A DNA stretch of 14,936 nt from Gammaproteobacteria bacterium (lineage in GTDB: Bacteria > Pseudomonadota > Gammaproteobacteria > Arenicellales > JAANXG01). The stretch lies in contig JAANXG010000057.1 of the NCBI GenBank assembly GCA_018263405.1, forward strand, positions 1 through 14,936, read 5' to 3'. Every line of letters begins with the position of its first letter. Positions within the stretch are counted from its first letter, which is position 1. Of this stretch, positions 6,264-12,859 are shown one piece after another. Position numbers and translations under genes: made by a program. A model generated the notes under the pieces. That model saw only the letters and a list, made by a program, of their open reading frames with translations. It made no database searches and had not been told where the DNA came from.

Positions 6264-7725
6264 GCAGGTGTATTGGTGTTTCAAGGCCGGTGCGCTCGCC
6301 ACCGCTGTAATTGCCGGTTCACTATCGGCGTACGCCCAGGACTCATTTCAAGCAGGCTTGGATGCTTATTTGAGCGGCGAGTACGAAGAAGCGCTCCAGC
6401 TATGGAAACCAGCGGCCAATTCGGGCAACCGGGTCGCTGCGTTCAACGTTGGCGTTTTATACGCGCGGGGTTTTGGTGTTCAGGCCGATCCGGCGGAAGC
6501 CTTGCGGTGGTATCGGCGGTCGGCCTCGGCGGGATACGCCAACGCCCAATTTAATCTGGGCGCGGCGTACTACAAAGGCGAGGGAACGCAGGTCAATGTC
6601 GGCCAGGCGGTCTTTTGGTGGGAAAAGGCCGTCGATCAGGATCATCCCGATGCCCTGTACAACCTGGGCTTGCTGTATAAGCAAGGCAAAATGGTTGAGC
6701 GCGACGTCGAGCGTGCCGTGGCGTTATTTGAAAAAGGAGCTTTGCTCGGCGACGCGCGTGCCACGCAGACCCTGACGGAACTGAAAGAGAACCCTCCGCC
6801 GGGCGAGAAGGACGTTGCCGAGGAAGTAGTCGAGGGCCGGGCGCTCCGGACAGCGCCATCCGAACGGCGGTCTGACTGGCCGGCAAGCGAGGACCCCAAA
6901 CATTGGGCCGTGCAAGTCTTTGCGGCCGCCAAAAGGCAGGCGGCTCGGCGTTTTGCAGACGAACACGGCTTGTCGCGGGATATCCGGGTTTACCAGGCCG
7001 AAGTCGATGGTAAGACCTGGTTCAAGGGGGTCCACGGCAGTTTCGCCAGTAAAAAGGCGGCGCGGGCGGCGCGGGCCGAACTGGAGAAGAAGATGCCGGG
7101 GTCGTCGCTCTGGTTGCGCCGTTATCGATCCATACAAGCCGAGGCCGTCGTGGGGAGGGGTTCGGTCCCGCCCGATAAACCGGAGCGAAGCGGCGAGACT
7201 TCCGTGCCCGAGAATCGGCGGGCGGCTGAGCCGGAGAAAGTTTCAGCCGAGACGAAGGCGGCGCCGGCGGCGGACGACGGATCGAAGCGCGAAACTGTGT
7301 TGTCGAATACGAGCGATGGCAACGATCGAAGGAGCGCGCCGGTTGAGGCGCCTTCGATGACTGAAACGGCGACAACCGATCGGGCAAATTTACGTGGAGG
7401 CCGGCAGTCGTTCGATTCGCGGGATTACGAGGCAGCGTTCGGCGCATGGCGGCCGCTGGCGGAAAAAGGGATTCCGGATGCCCAATACGGTGTCGGGGTT
7501 ATGTATGAAAACGGGCAGGGCGTCCAAAGGGATTATTCAAAGGCGTTTCACTGGTATCAACTGGCGGCGCAGCGGGGGCACGCAAAATCGCAATTCAACC
7601 TCGGCATGCTGTACCGCAAGGGACAAGGTGTTGCGCAGAATGATGCATTGGGTGTTTATTGGATCCAAAGCGCCGCCGATCGAGGCGACGAACGCGCTTT
7701 GAGCTACCTCAAGAATCTCAATTAA
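6253..7725 (+). CDS. Sel1-repeat protein with central SPOR domain, periplasmic
   Basis: A 490-residue exported protein. Residues 1-28 form a signal peptide (hydrophobic AGALATAVIAG, cleavage after AYA). Residues about 55-170 hold several Sel1-type TPR repeats (for example FNVGVLYARGFGV, FNLGAAYYKGEGT and YNLGLLYKQGK). Residues about 215-295 resemble a SPOR domain (HWAVQVFAAAKRQAA ... FKGVHGSFASKKAA), a module that binds peptidoglycan stripped of stem peptides. A charged Ala/Pro/Glu-rich linker (about 296-380) follows, then two or more further Sel1 repeats (about 385-485, YGVGVMYENGQGV, FNLGMLYRKGQGV). It probably scaffolds protein contacts at the cell wall, perhaps at the septum. I chose the ATG at 6253, inside the end of the P-II gene, because it begins the signal peptide; an earlier in-frame ATG would add 24 non-signal-like residues. 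Its stop overlaps cpdA by one base. Confidence 0.88.
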   Translation: MRCKQVYWCFKAGALATAVIAGSLSAYAQDSFQAGLDAYLSGEYEEALQLWKPAANSGNRVAAFNVGVLYARGFGVQADPAEALRWYRRSASAGYANAQFNLGAAYYKGEGTQVNVGQAVFWWEKAVDQDHPDALYNLGLLYKQGKMVERDVERAVALFEKGALLGDARATQTLTELKENPPPGEKDVAEEVVEGRALRTAPSERRSDWPASEDPKHWAVQVFAAAKRQAARRFADEHGLSRDIRVYQAEVDGKTWFKGVHGSFASKKAARAARAELEKKMPGSSLWLRRYRSIQAEAVVGRGSVPPDKPERSGETSVPENRRAAEPEKVSAETKAAPAADDGSKRETVLSNTSDGNDRRSAPVEAPSMTETATTDRANLRGGRQSFDSRDYEAAFGAWRPLAEKGIPDAQYGVGVMYENGQGVQRDYSKAFHWYQLAAQRGHAKSQFNLGMLYRKGQGVAQNDALGVYWIQSAADRGDERALSYLKNLN

Positions 7726-8477
7726 TGACACTTAAAGTCGTACAGCTTACCGATACCCATCTGTTCGGTAGCCCGGATGGGGAACAAAAAGGCGTCAACA
7801 CGTATCAGACGCTCCGATTGGTGGTGAACGATGTCGCGGCACACCATCCGGATTTCGACGCGCTGATATTGACCGGTGACTTGTCTCAGGACGAAACGCC
7901 AGAAAGTTACGAGGCGCTGAAAAAACTGTTGTCTCCTATACATACGGCGCCGATTTACGCCATTCCGGGCAACCACGAAGACGTCGAGCTCATGAATACG
8001 CTGTTGCGCGGCGAGGATTTTTTTGTGCTGCGGGATATTCGATTATCCACTTGGCGCATCATCATGTTGAACAGCCGCGTCCCGGGCCGGGTGTACGGCC
8101 GGCTCGGCGCGGAGCAGGTCACGCGTCTCAAGGACTCGCTACGTGACGCTACGGAACACGTCATCGTTGCGATGCATCATCCGCCGGTTCTTGTCGACAG
8201 TGCCTGGATCGATGCGTCGCGTTGCTTCGATGGAGACGAACTGTTCGCCGTGATCGATGATCCTCCCGTAAAAGCAGTAGTATGCGGTCATGTTCATCAG
8301 GTGTTCGAAACGACTCGTAACGGCGTGGCGATTTTGTCGACTCCCTCCACGTGCGTCCAGTTCAAACCAGATGCCGACGACTTCGCTATTGACGAGGTTA
8401 CTCCCGGCTACCGGGTATTTGAATTGGACCCGGATGGAAGCTGGTCGACCCGTGTCCATCGTGTGACCCCGATGTAA
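7725..8477 (+). CDS. cpdA: 3',5'-cyclic-AMP phosphodiesterase CpdA
   Basis: A 250-residue class III metallophosphoesterase that hydrolyses cAMP to AMP in the cytoplasm, lowering CRP activity. All metal-site motifs are present in order: QLTDTHLFG (Asp10, His12), LTGDLSQDE (Asp52), PGNHED (Asn83, His84), AMHHPP (His151 or His152) and CGHVHQ (His189, His191). The length fits CpdA, and the Leu-Thr-Asp-Thr-His start and STPSTCVQF late motif are typical of it rather than of nuclease or 5'-nucleotidase relatives. The ATG overlaps the Sel1 gene stop (TAATG), so translation is probably coupled. An upstream in-frame start would add 22 Arg-rich residues and is unlikely. It ends the P-II operon; the next gene, rpsF, has its own promoter. 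Confidence 0.93.
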   Translation: MTLKVVQLTDTHLFGSPDGEQKGVNTYQTLRLVVNDVAAHHPDFDALILTGDLSQDETPESYEALKKLLSPIHTAPIYAIPGNHEDVELMNTLLRGEDFFVLRDIRLSTWRIIMLNSRVPGRVYGRLGAEQVTRLKDSLRDATEHVIVAMHHPPVLVDSAWIDASRCFDGDELFAVIDDPPVKAVVCGHVHQVFETTRNGVAILSTPSTCVQFKPDADDFAIDEVTPGYRVFELDPDGSWSTRVHRVTPM

Positions 8478-8559
8478 AGCACGCTCCCACACGATCGTCG
8501 GCACTACACGCAAAATCTCTCAGTTTTGAGGTAGGTTCTATTTTGTTCTGGTCCCTGGG

Positions 8560-8589
8560 GTTTCATTCGTGCGTTTTTAACACTACAAT
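8560..8589 (+). promoter_or_regulatory. Candidate promoter of the rpsF operon
   Basis: TACAAT at 8584-8589 matches the -10 consensus well. A -35 is poor: GTTTCA at 18-base spacing has three matches. The start would fall near 8596, giving a leader of about 60 bases. Position and strong expression needs of ribosomal protein genes support it. Confidence 0.45.
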
Positions 8590-8655
8590 CCGCGCTCCTT
8601 GAAAACTCCTTGCTTTACCGCCGGGCGGCGGGAGGCAATCCCTGAGGGAGCAATG
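8590..8655 (+). promoter_or_regulatory. Structured rpsF leader, candidate S6:S18 autoregulatory RNA
   Basis: The leader can fold into two adjacent hairpins. The first pairs 8610-8616 with 8632-8638 and continues, after a bulged A at 8617, through CCGCC (8618-8622) and GGCGG (8627-8631) around GGGC. The second, TCCC-TGA-GGGA (8639-8649), covers the ribosome binding site AGGGAG (8645-8650). An S6:S18 complex is known to repress many bacterial rpsF operons by binding a leader hairpin with conserved CCG bases that mimics its 16S rRNA site. The position and SD-sequestering stem fit that idea. Folding was done by eye and the match to the published consensus was not verified. Confidence 0.45.
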
Positions 8656-9228
8656 ATGAGACACTACGAAATCGTGTTTCTGGTCCACCCGGACCAGAGC
8701 GAGCAGGTCCCCGCCATGGTAGACCGCTACCAGGGTATCATCGAAAAAAACAGCGGCATGGTTCATCGTCGGGAAGACTGGGGCCGCCGGCAGCTTGCCT
8801 TCCCCATCCATAAAGCCCACAAAGCGCATTACGCGCTTATGAATATAGAGTGTGGCCAAGATACGCTCGAGGAAATCGAGGGAGCGTTTCGTTTTAACGA
8901 TGCAGTCCTGCGATATCTGGTGCTGTCGAAAAAAGAGGCGGTAACCGAACCTTCTCCCATGCTGGTGGAAGTAGAAGCGGAACGGGAAAGAGAACGGCAG
9001 CAAAACGAAGCCGCTGTCGCGGGAAAGGCGGCGGAAGCGGTTGAAACCGAAGGCGGGGAGGAGCCCGAGAACTTAGATGTCGAAGGCGGGGAGGAGCCCG
9101 AGAACTTAGATGTCGAAGGCGGGGAGGAGCCCGAGAACTTGGATATCGAAGGCGGGGAGGAGTCCGAGAACTTGGATATCGAAGGCGGTGAGGAATCTGT
9201 TAACGATGACGACGAGACGGAGGTCTAG
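8656..9228 (+). CDS. rpsF: 30S ribosomal protein S6 with long acidic repeat tail
   Basis: S6 binds 16S rRNA as a pair with S18 in the platform of the small subunit. Residues 1-95 are a normal S6 fold (MRHYEIVFLVHP, VHRREDWGRRQLAFPI, HYALMNIE, FRFNDAVLRYLVL). Residues 96-190 are an added tail: a charged helix-like stretch (EVEAERERERQQNE), then four full copies and one partial copy of EGGEEPENLDV-type repeats, ending in an Asp/Glu cluster. At 190 residues it is well above the usual 95-135. The ATG at 8656 is 5 bases after GGAG; the adjacent ATG at 8653 is too close. The TAG stop lies in the CTAG that borders the inserted element at 9228, yet rebuilding the site without the element keeps the same stop, so the tail appears native. 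It is the first gene of the S6-S18-L9 operon. Confidence 0.95.
   Translation: MRHYEIVFLVHPDQSEQVPAMVDRYQGIIEKNSGMVHRREDWGRRQLAFPIHKAHKAHYALMNIECGQDTLEEIEGAFRFNDAVLRYLVLSKKEAVTEPSPMLVEVEAERERERQQNEAAVAGKAAEAVETEGGEEPENLDVEGGEEPENLDVEGGEEPENLDIEGGEESENLDIEGGEESVNDDDETEV
9049..9204 (+). repeat. 33-bp in-frame tandem repeats encoding the S6 acidic tail
   Basis: Four complete 33-base units start at 9049, 9082, 9115 and 9148, followed by a decayed 24-base unit at 9181-9204. Units 1 and 2 are identical. Units 3 and 4 share TTGGATATC endings, and unit 4 has TCC (Ser) for CCC (Pro). Each unit encodes 11 residues (EGGEEPENLDV, with I for V in later units). Identity between the first two units suggests recent copy-number change by slippage or unequal crossing over; the repeat number may vary between strains. 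Confidence 0.95.
9219..9224 (+). promoter_or_regulatory. Displaced ancestral ribosome binding site of rpsR
   Basis: GGAGGT near the end of rpsF is a near-perfect Shine-Dalgarno sequence. Deleting the element plus one target copy gives GGAGGTCTAGGCCATG, placing it 7 bases before the rpsR start. In the present sequence it is 273 bases from that start. Confidence 0.7.
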
Positions 9229-9491
9229 TGTACCCCATCACTGATATTGCAACATTCAGAGCGTGCCTGAGGCGCCAGTGGAAGGCGCGCTCCGCAGTGA
9301 ATGGCCCGGTCCTTTACCAGGAGCGCAACGCCCCAATGGTGGCTCAGGCGCGCTCCCTTCGGGCGGCCCGGAAAGCGGTCCTCCGCGGCGTTATGTCTCT
9401 TGGGAAGGGCGCGCCATTCCCGGCGAGACAGGCCTTGCGGCTCACCGCTTTTCGGGCCGCTGAATGTTACAATATCAGTGACGGGGTACAC
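9228..9491. mobile_element. 264-bp MITE-like element with 32-bp terminal inverted repeats
   Basis: The terminal repeats at 9228-9259 and 9460-9491 match at 30 of 32 positions (both begin GTGTACCCC, end AACATTCAG reading inward). TA, within the palindrome CTAG, lies on each side. A TA duplication at a CTAG target is the behaviour described for IS630/Tc1-mariner transposases, so a transposase of that kind elsewhere in the genome could have moved it; a 4-base CTAG duplication is equally compatible. The interior is GC-rich and holds no credible gene: the open frames span both repeats and have no ribosome binding site. A solitary end of the same family is at 1047-1075. It separates rpsF from rpsR. 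Confidence 0.85.
9465..9487 (+). promoter_or_regulatory. Outward promoter-like site and GGGGT in element right end
   Basis: TGTTACAAT (9465-9473) is an extended -10 (TG, one base, TACAAT) pointing at rpsR. A start near 9480 would give a leader of about 18 bases containing GGGGT (9483-9487), 10 bases before the rpsR ATG, a usable if weak ribosome binding site. The corresponding left repeat has TGTTGCAAT, a poorer version. No good -35 is visible. Function is inferred. Confidence 0.35.
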
Positions 9492-9497
9492 TAGGCC

Positions 9498-9731
9498 ATG
9501 GCTCATAGAATGCAACGACGGCGTAAATACTGCCGGTTTACCGCTCAGGGCGTGACCGAGATCGACTACAAGGATCTCGCAACCCTCAAGAGCTATATCA
9601 CCGAAACCGGCAAGATTATTCCCAGCCGAAACACCGGCACCAAGAGCAATTATCAGCGGCAGCTTGCCCGGGCCATAAAACGTGCTCGATACCTGGCGCT
9701 TCTGCCGTACACCGATCAACACCGGGAGTAG
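9498..9731 (+). CDS. rpsR: 30S ribosomal protein S18
   Basis: S18 partners S6 on the platform of the 30S subunit. The 77 residues cover the full family: basic start MAHRMQRRRKYCRF, then DYKDLATLKSYITE, GKIIPSRNTGT and RQLARAIKRARYLALLP. The start at 9498 matches the normal N terminus (compare MARYFRRRKFCRF in E. coli); a second ATG at 9510 would remove the first four residues. The 264-bp element ends 6 bases upstream, so the original ribosome binding site has been pushed away, and only AGG (2 bases off) and GGGGT (10 bases off) remain. No priB lies between rpsF and rpsR, unlike in enterics. L9 follows after 4 bases. Confidence 0.97.
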   Translation: MAHRMQRRRKYCRFTAQGVTEIDYKDLATLKSYITETGKIIPSRNTGTKSNYQRQLARAIKRARYLALLPYTDQHRE

Positions 9732-9735
9732 ACCG

Positions 9736-10206
9736 ATGGAAGTGATGCTGCTCGAACAGGTACAAAACCTTGGAGAGATTGGAGACGTCGTGCGGGTGCG
9801 GTCCGGCTACGCGCGCAACTTCTTGATTCCGCACGGTAAAGCTTCCGCTGCTACGAAGGAAAACAAGGCCAGGCTGGAAGAACACCGCAAGGAGCTGGAA
9901 GCGGCGGAAGCCGAGCGGTTGAACGAAGCCCGACGCCGCGCCGCGCTGCTGGAAAATCGGTCCCTTGAAATCAAGCGAAAAGTTGCCGAACCGGAAGAAG
10001 GGAAGCTGTTCGGGTCGGTTACGGCGGCCGACATCGCCGACACGGTAAACGCCGCGGTGGCAAACGGTAATCTGGAACGTTCGGAGATCAACCTGGGCGA
10101 GGGACCCTTGAAAACGACGGGTGAATATAAGATTTCCGTGTTTTTACATCCGGAGGTTCACATCGAACTGGCTGTTAACGTCGTCGCTGAACAAGGCATG
10201 GAGTAG
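9736..10206 (+). CDS. rplI: 50S ribosomal protein L9
   Basis: L9 binds 23S rRNA near the L1 stalk and affects frame maintenance. The 156 residues show the N-terminal RNA-binding domain (MEVMLLEQVQNLGEIGD, VRSGYARNFLIPHGKA), a long charged connecting helix (about 42-75), and a C-terminal domain with GKLFGSVTAADIA and a final beta region. The length is close to the usual 149 or so. GGGAG, overlapping the rpsR stop, lies 7 bases before the ATG and fixes the start. It is the last gene of the S6-S18-L9 unit; a 144-base gap with a new promoter separates it from dnaB. Confidence 0.97.
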   Translation: MEVMLLEQVQNLGEIGDVVRVRSGYARNFLIPHGKASAATKENKARLEEHRKELEAAEAERLNEARRRAALLENRSLEIKRKVAEPEEGKLFGSVTAADIADTVNAAVANGNLERSEINLGEGPLKTTGEYKISVFLHPEVHIELAVNVVAEQGME

Positions 10207-10334
10207 CAACGGATCCCTCGGGGCGCTGATCTTGCCTCGGTCTGTTTTGAAGGTTATCGTGATATCGAGCCGACCCGAAACAGTGGCTCGGTCAGCGTGG
10301 TATGCGGATGCCTGACGATTGCACTCGAATCGGG

Positions 10335-10343
10335 TGATACAAT
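10335..10343 (+). promoter_or_regulatory. Extended -10 promoter immediately before dnaB
   Basis: TGATACAAT is an extended -10 element. Transcription would begin 6-8 bases downstream, at 10349-10351, which is at the dnaB ATG itself, so the mRNA could be leaderless. A partial -35 (CTGACG, 10312-10317) has 20-base spacing. The rest of 10207-10334 shows no clear terminator or other site. Confidence 0.4.
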
Positions 10344-10350
10344 TCACTTC

Positions 10351-11742
10351 ATGGCGACGTCTTCCATAAACGCTCCCGCCTCCGACGCCGCGGAATCCTA
10401 TACACTGCCGCCGCAGTCCATCGAAGCCGAGCAGTCGCTTCTGGGTGGATTAATGCTTGAAAATGTGCTGGTGGACGAAGTAACAACTTCGGTGACGGTC
10501 GAAGACTTTTACCGTCGTGACCACGGCTCCATCTTCCGGGCGATCTGTGCGCTGTGCGAGGAAAATCAGCCGGCCGACGTCATTACTGTATCCGAGTGGC
10601 TGGGAAATGTCGGGGAGCTGAGCCAAGTCGGCGGGTTGGCATATCTGGGTTCGTTGGCACAGAACACTCCCAACACGACGAATATCGCCGCCTATGCCCG
10701 GATCGTCCGCGAGCGGGCACTGCTTAGACGGCTCATCGCCGCCGCCAACAGCATCGTCGGCAAGTCCTACCGGCCGGAGGGGAAGTCGCCCACGGAGGTC
10801 CTGGATCATGCCGAGCAACTGATCTTCGAGATTTCCCAGAATGACAATCGCCGAACCGGCGGTTTCGTTCCTATCAAGGGTTTGCTGAAACAAACCATCG
10901 ATCATGTCGAGCACCTCTACCACACGAAGCAGAGGATCTCGGGTGTGGCTACGGGTTTCAACGATCTGGACGAAAAGATGTCGGGTTTACAACGCTCGGA
11001 TTTGATCATCGTCGCCGGGCGACCAGCCATGGGTAAAACTGCCCTTGCGATGAATTTCGTCGAGCATGCGGCTATTGATTTGAATCTTCCTGTCGCAATT
11101 TTCAGTATGGAAATGTCGAGTTCCCAGTTGTCCATGCGCCTGTTCGCGTCTTTGAGCCGCGTGAATGCCCAGCGTATGCGGACCGGCCGTCTGCGCGACG
11201 AAGACTGGCCGCGACTCACGAGCACTCTGGGTATGCTGGGGGAAAAACCGATTTTCATCGATGACACGCCGGCGTTGAGTCCCCTGGATTTACGCAGTCG
11301 CGCCCGGAGACTGGCGCGGGAACACGGTTTGGGGTTGATCGTGGTGGATTACCTGCAGCTCATGCAGGCCCAGGAATCAAACGAAACCCGGGCAGCGGAG
11401 ATATCCAATATCACCCGGTCGCTAAAGATACTGGCGAAGGAACTCAATGTCCCGTTGGTCGCCTTGTCTCAGCTTAATCGCAGTTTGGAGAGCCGTACGG
11501 ACAAACGGCCGGTCATGCCGGATTTGAGAGAATCGGGCGCCATAGAACAGGATGCAGATGTGATTTTGTTCATTTACCGGGACGAATTGTACAACGAAGA
11601 TTCGAAAAACAAGGGTGTTGCGGAAGTTATTATCGGTAAACAACGAAACGGGCCGATCGGCAAGGTAAGTCTGACGTTTCTCGCTGAATACACTCGCTTT
11701 GAGAATTTCGTCCCCGGCGAGGTCACTGGCGACTATCAATGA
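10351..11742 (+). CDS. dnaB: Replicative DNA helicase DnaB
   Basis: The hexameric 5'-3' helicase that unwinds DNA at the replication fork and recruits DnaG primase. The 463 residues are close to the E. coli length. The N-terminal domain begins PPQSIEAEQSLLGGLM (20-35). The RecA-like motor has Walker A GRPAMGKT (223-230), a Walker B region VVDYLQLM, the following SNITRSLKILAKEL helix and LSQLNRSLE (H3/H4). The C-terminal part ends with KQRNGPIG. No intein or insertion is present. I start at the ATG at 10351, whose product MATSSINAP leads into the conserved part; an earlier in-frame start would overlap the promoter. There is no ribosome binding site in front of it. It overlaps alr by 4 bases. 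Confidence 0.97.
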   Translation: MATSSINAPASDAAESYTLPPQSIEAEQSLLGGLMLENVLVDEVTTSVTVEDFYRRDHGSIFRAICALCEENQPADVITVSEWLGNVGELSQVGGLAYLGSLAQNTPNTTNIAAYARIVRERALLRRLIAAANSIVGKSYRPEGKSPTEVLDHAEQLIFEISQNDNRRTGGFVPIKGLLKQTIDHVEHLYHTKQRISGVATGFNDLDEKMSGLQRSDLIIVAGRPAMGKTALAMNFVEHAAIDLNLPVAIFSMEMSSSQLSMRLFASLSRVNAQRMRTGRLRDEDWPRLTSTLGMLGEKPIFIDDTPALSPLDLRSRARRLAREHGLGLIVVDYLQLMQAQESNETRAAEISNITRSLKILAKELNVPLVALSQLNRSLESRTDKRPVMPDLRESGAIEQDADVILFIYRDELYNEDSKNKGVAEVIIGKQRNGPIGKVSLTFLAEYTRFENFVPGEVTGDYQ

Positions 11743-12815
11743 GCCGGGGCATCCGGGCGCGAATCGACCGGTCGGCACTGACGCACAATTTACGGCATGC
11801 CAAACAATCCGCGCCGAAAAGCCGGGTAATGGCGGTGGTGAAGGCCAATGGCTACGGTCACGGTCTGGTCGAAGTGGCACAAAGCCTGAGTGAAGCCGAT
11901 GCATTTGCAGTGGAGGATACGGGAGAAGCGATAACACTGCGCAGAGCGGGAATCGAGCAGCATATTGTGTTGTTATCGGGGTTCCATGACGTGGATGAGC
12001 TCGACGCGATTGCCCGGTGGCGTTTGTCGCCGGTCATCCACGATCACTGGCAGATGGAGGCGCTCCGCGGCGAAAATCTGACGGAGACGCTGAGTGTGTG
12101 GGTGAAGATCGATTCGGGCATGCAGCGTATCGGGTTCTTTCCTCGAGACGCCCCGCGAGTGCTTCAAGCGCTGGAAAGTCTATCGAACGTGCGGATCGAC
12201 GGCGTGATGTCGCACCTGGCCAACGCCGACGATTTGGCCAGTCCCGCGACCCGCCGACAGTGCCGTGTGTTTCAAGAGGCCGTGGCAGGCTGCTCGTATC
12301 CGCGCAGCTTGGCAAATTCCCCCGGCGTGTTGGGTTGGCCCGCAACGCACATGGAATGGATTCGTCCCGGGATGATGCTCTACGGCTGTTCGCCGTTGCG
12401 AGATAACACCGAAGCCGATCTCGGACTTCGTCCGGCAATGACCTTGGAATCGCGAATTATTGCAATCAAAGACGCCCCTGCCGGAGCGGCCATCGGGTAC
12501 GGGGGAACCTGGCGCTGTAGCGCGACGACCCAAGTCGGAGTCCTGGCCTGTGGATACGGTGACGGTTACCCACGTCATGTGCCAAACGGTACGCCGGTAT
12601 GGGTCAACGACCGGCTCGGACGGATCCTCGGACGCGTGTCCATGGATCTCACCGCCATCGATTTGTCGGGACACGATGGCGTACGCGTGGGGGATTGGGT
12701 TGAGTTATGGGGCGGGAATGTCGCCGCCTCCCTGGTAGCGGCGTATACGGGCACAATTCCCTACGAACTGGTCTGTCGGTTGGGCAACCGCGTGCCGCGC
12801 ATCTATGAGCCCTGA
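11739..12815 (+). CDS. alr: Alanine racemase
   Basis: A PLP-dependent fold-type III racemase that makes D-alanine for peptidoglycan. The cofactor lysine is Lys35 in AVVKANGYGHG and the second catalytic base is Tyr254 in AIGYGGTW, positions that match the family closely. SHLANAD, RPGMMLYG and GRVSMDLTAID are also typical. The length of 358 residues is standard. The start ATG overlaps the dnaB stop (ATGA), so the two are translationally coupled, a common gammaproteobacterial arrangement. It could be alr or the catabolic dadX by sequence, but the dnaB neighbourhood favours alr. Confidence 0.95.
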   Translation: MSRGIRARIDRSALTHNLRHAKQSAPKSRVMAVVKANGYGHGLVEVAQSLSEADAFAVEDTGEAITLRRAGIEQHIVLLSGFHDVDELDAIARWRLSPVIHDHWQMEALRGENLTETLSVWVKIDSGMQRIGFFPRDAPRVLQALESLSNVRIDGVMSHLANADDLASPATRRQCRVFQEAVAGCSYPRSLANSPGVLGWPATHMEWIRPGMMLYGCSPLRDNTEADLGLRPAMTLESRIIAIKDAPAGAAIGYGGTWRCSATTQVGVLACGYGDGYPRHVPNGTPVWVNDRLGRILGRVSMDLTAIDLSGHDGVRVGDWVELWGGNVAASLVAAYTGTIPYELVCRLGNRVPRIYEP

Positions 12816-12859
12816 ATATCCCGTTGCGGGGAGATGGGTGCAACGGAAAACTACAATCG

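Noticed and set aside
8516..8532. CTCA-GTTT-TGAG stem after cpdA considered as a terminator
   Set aside because: Only four base pairs, AT-rich, and no T run directly after it.
8599..8655. Upstream ATG that would lengthen S6 by 19 residues
   Set aside because: It would translate the structured leader, and the AGGGAG site with MRHYEIVF start at 8656 matches the family.
9049..9204. Tandem 33-bp units considered as a CRISPR-like array
   Set aside because: The units abut without spacers, stay in frame with S6 and encode a coherent acidic repeat.
9225..9722. A 165-codon open frame on the minus strand across the element and rpsR, and an 88-codon plus-strand frame inside the element
   Set aside because: Both begin or end in the inverted repeats, have no ribosome binding site, and the first is antisense to S18. 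They are by-products of the GC-rich element.
12852..12857. TACAAT just before radA considered as a promoter
   Set aside because: It lies 2 bases before the ATG, so the transcript would start inside the gene; radA is more likely served from upstream.
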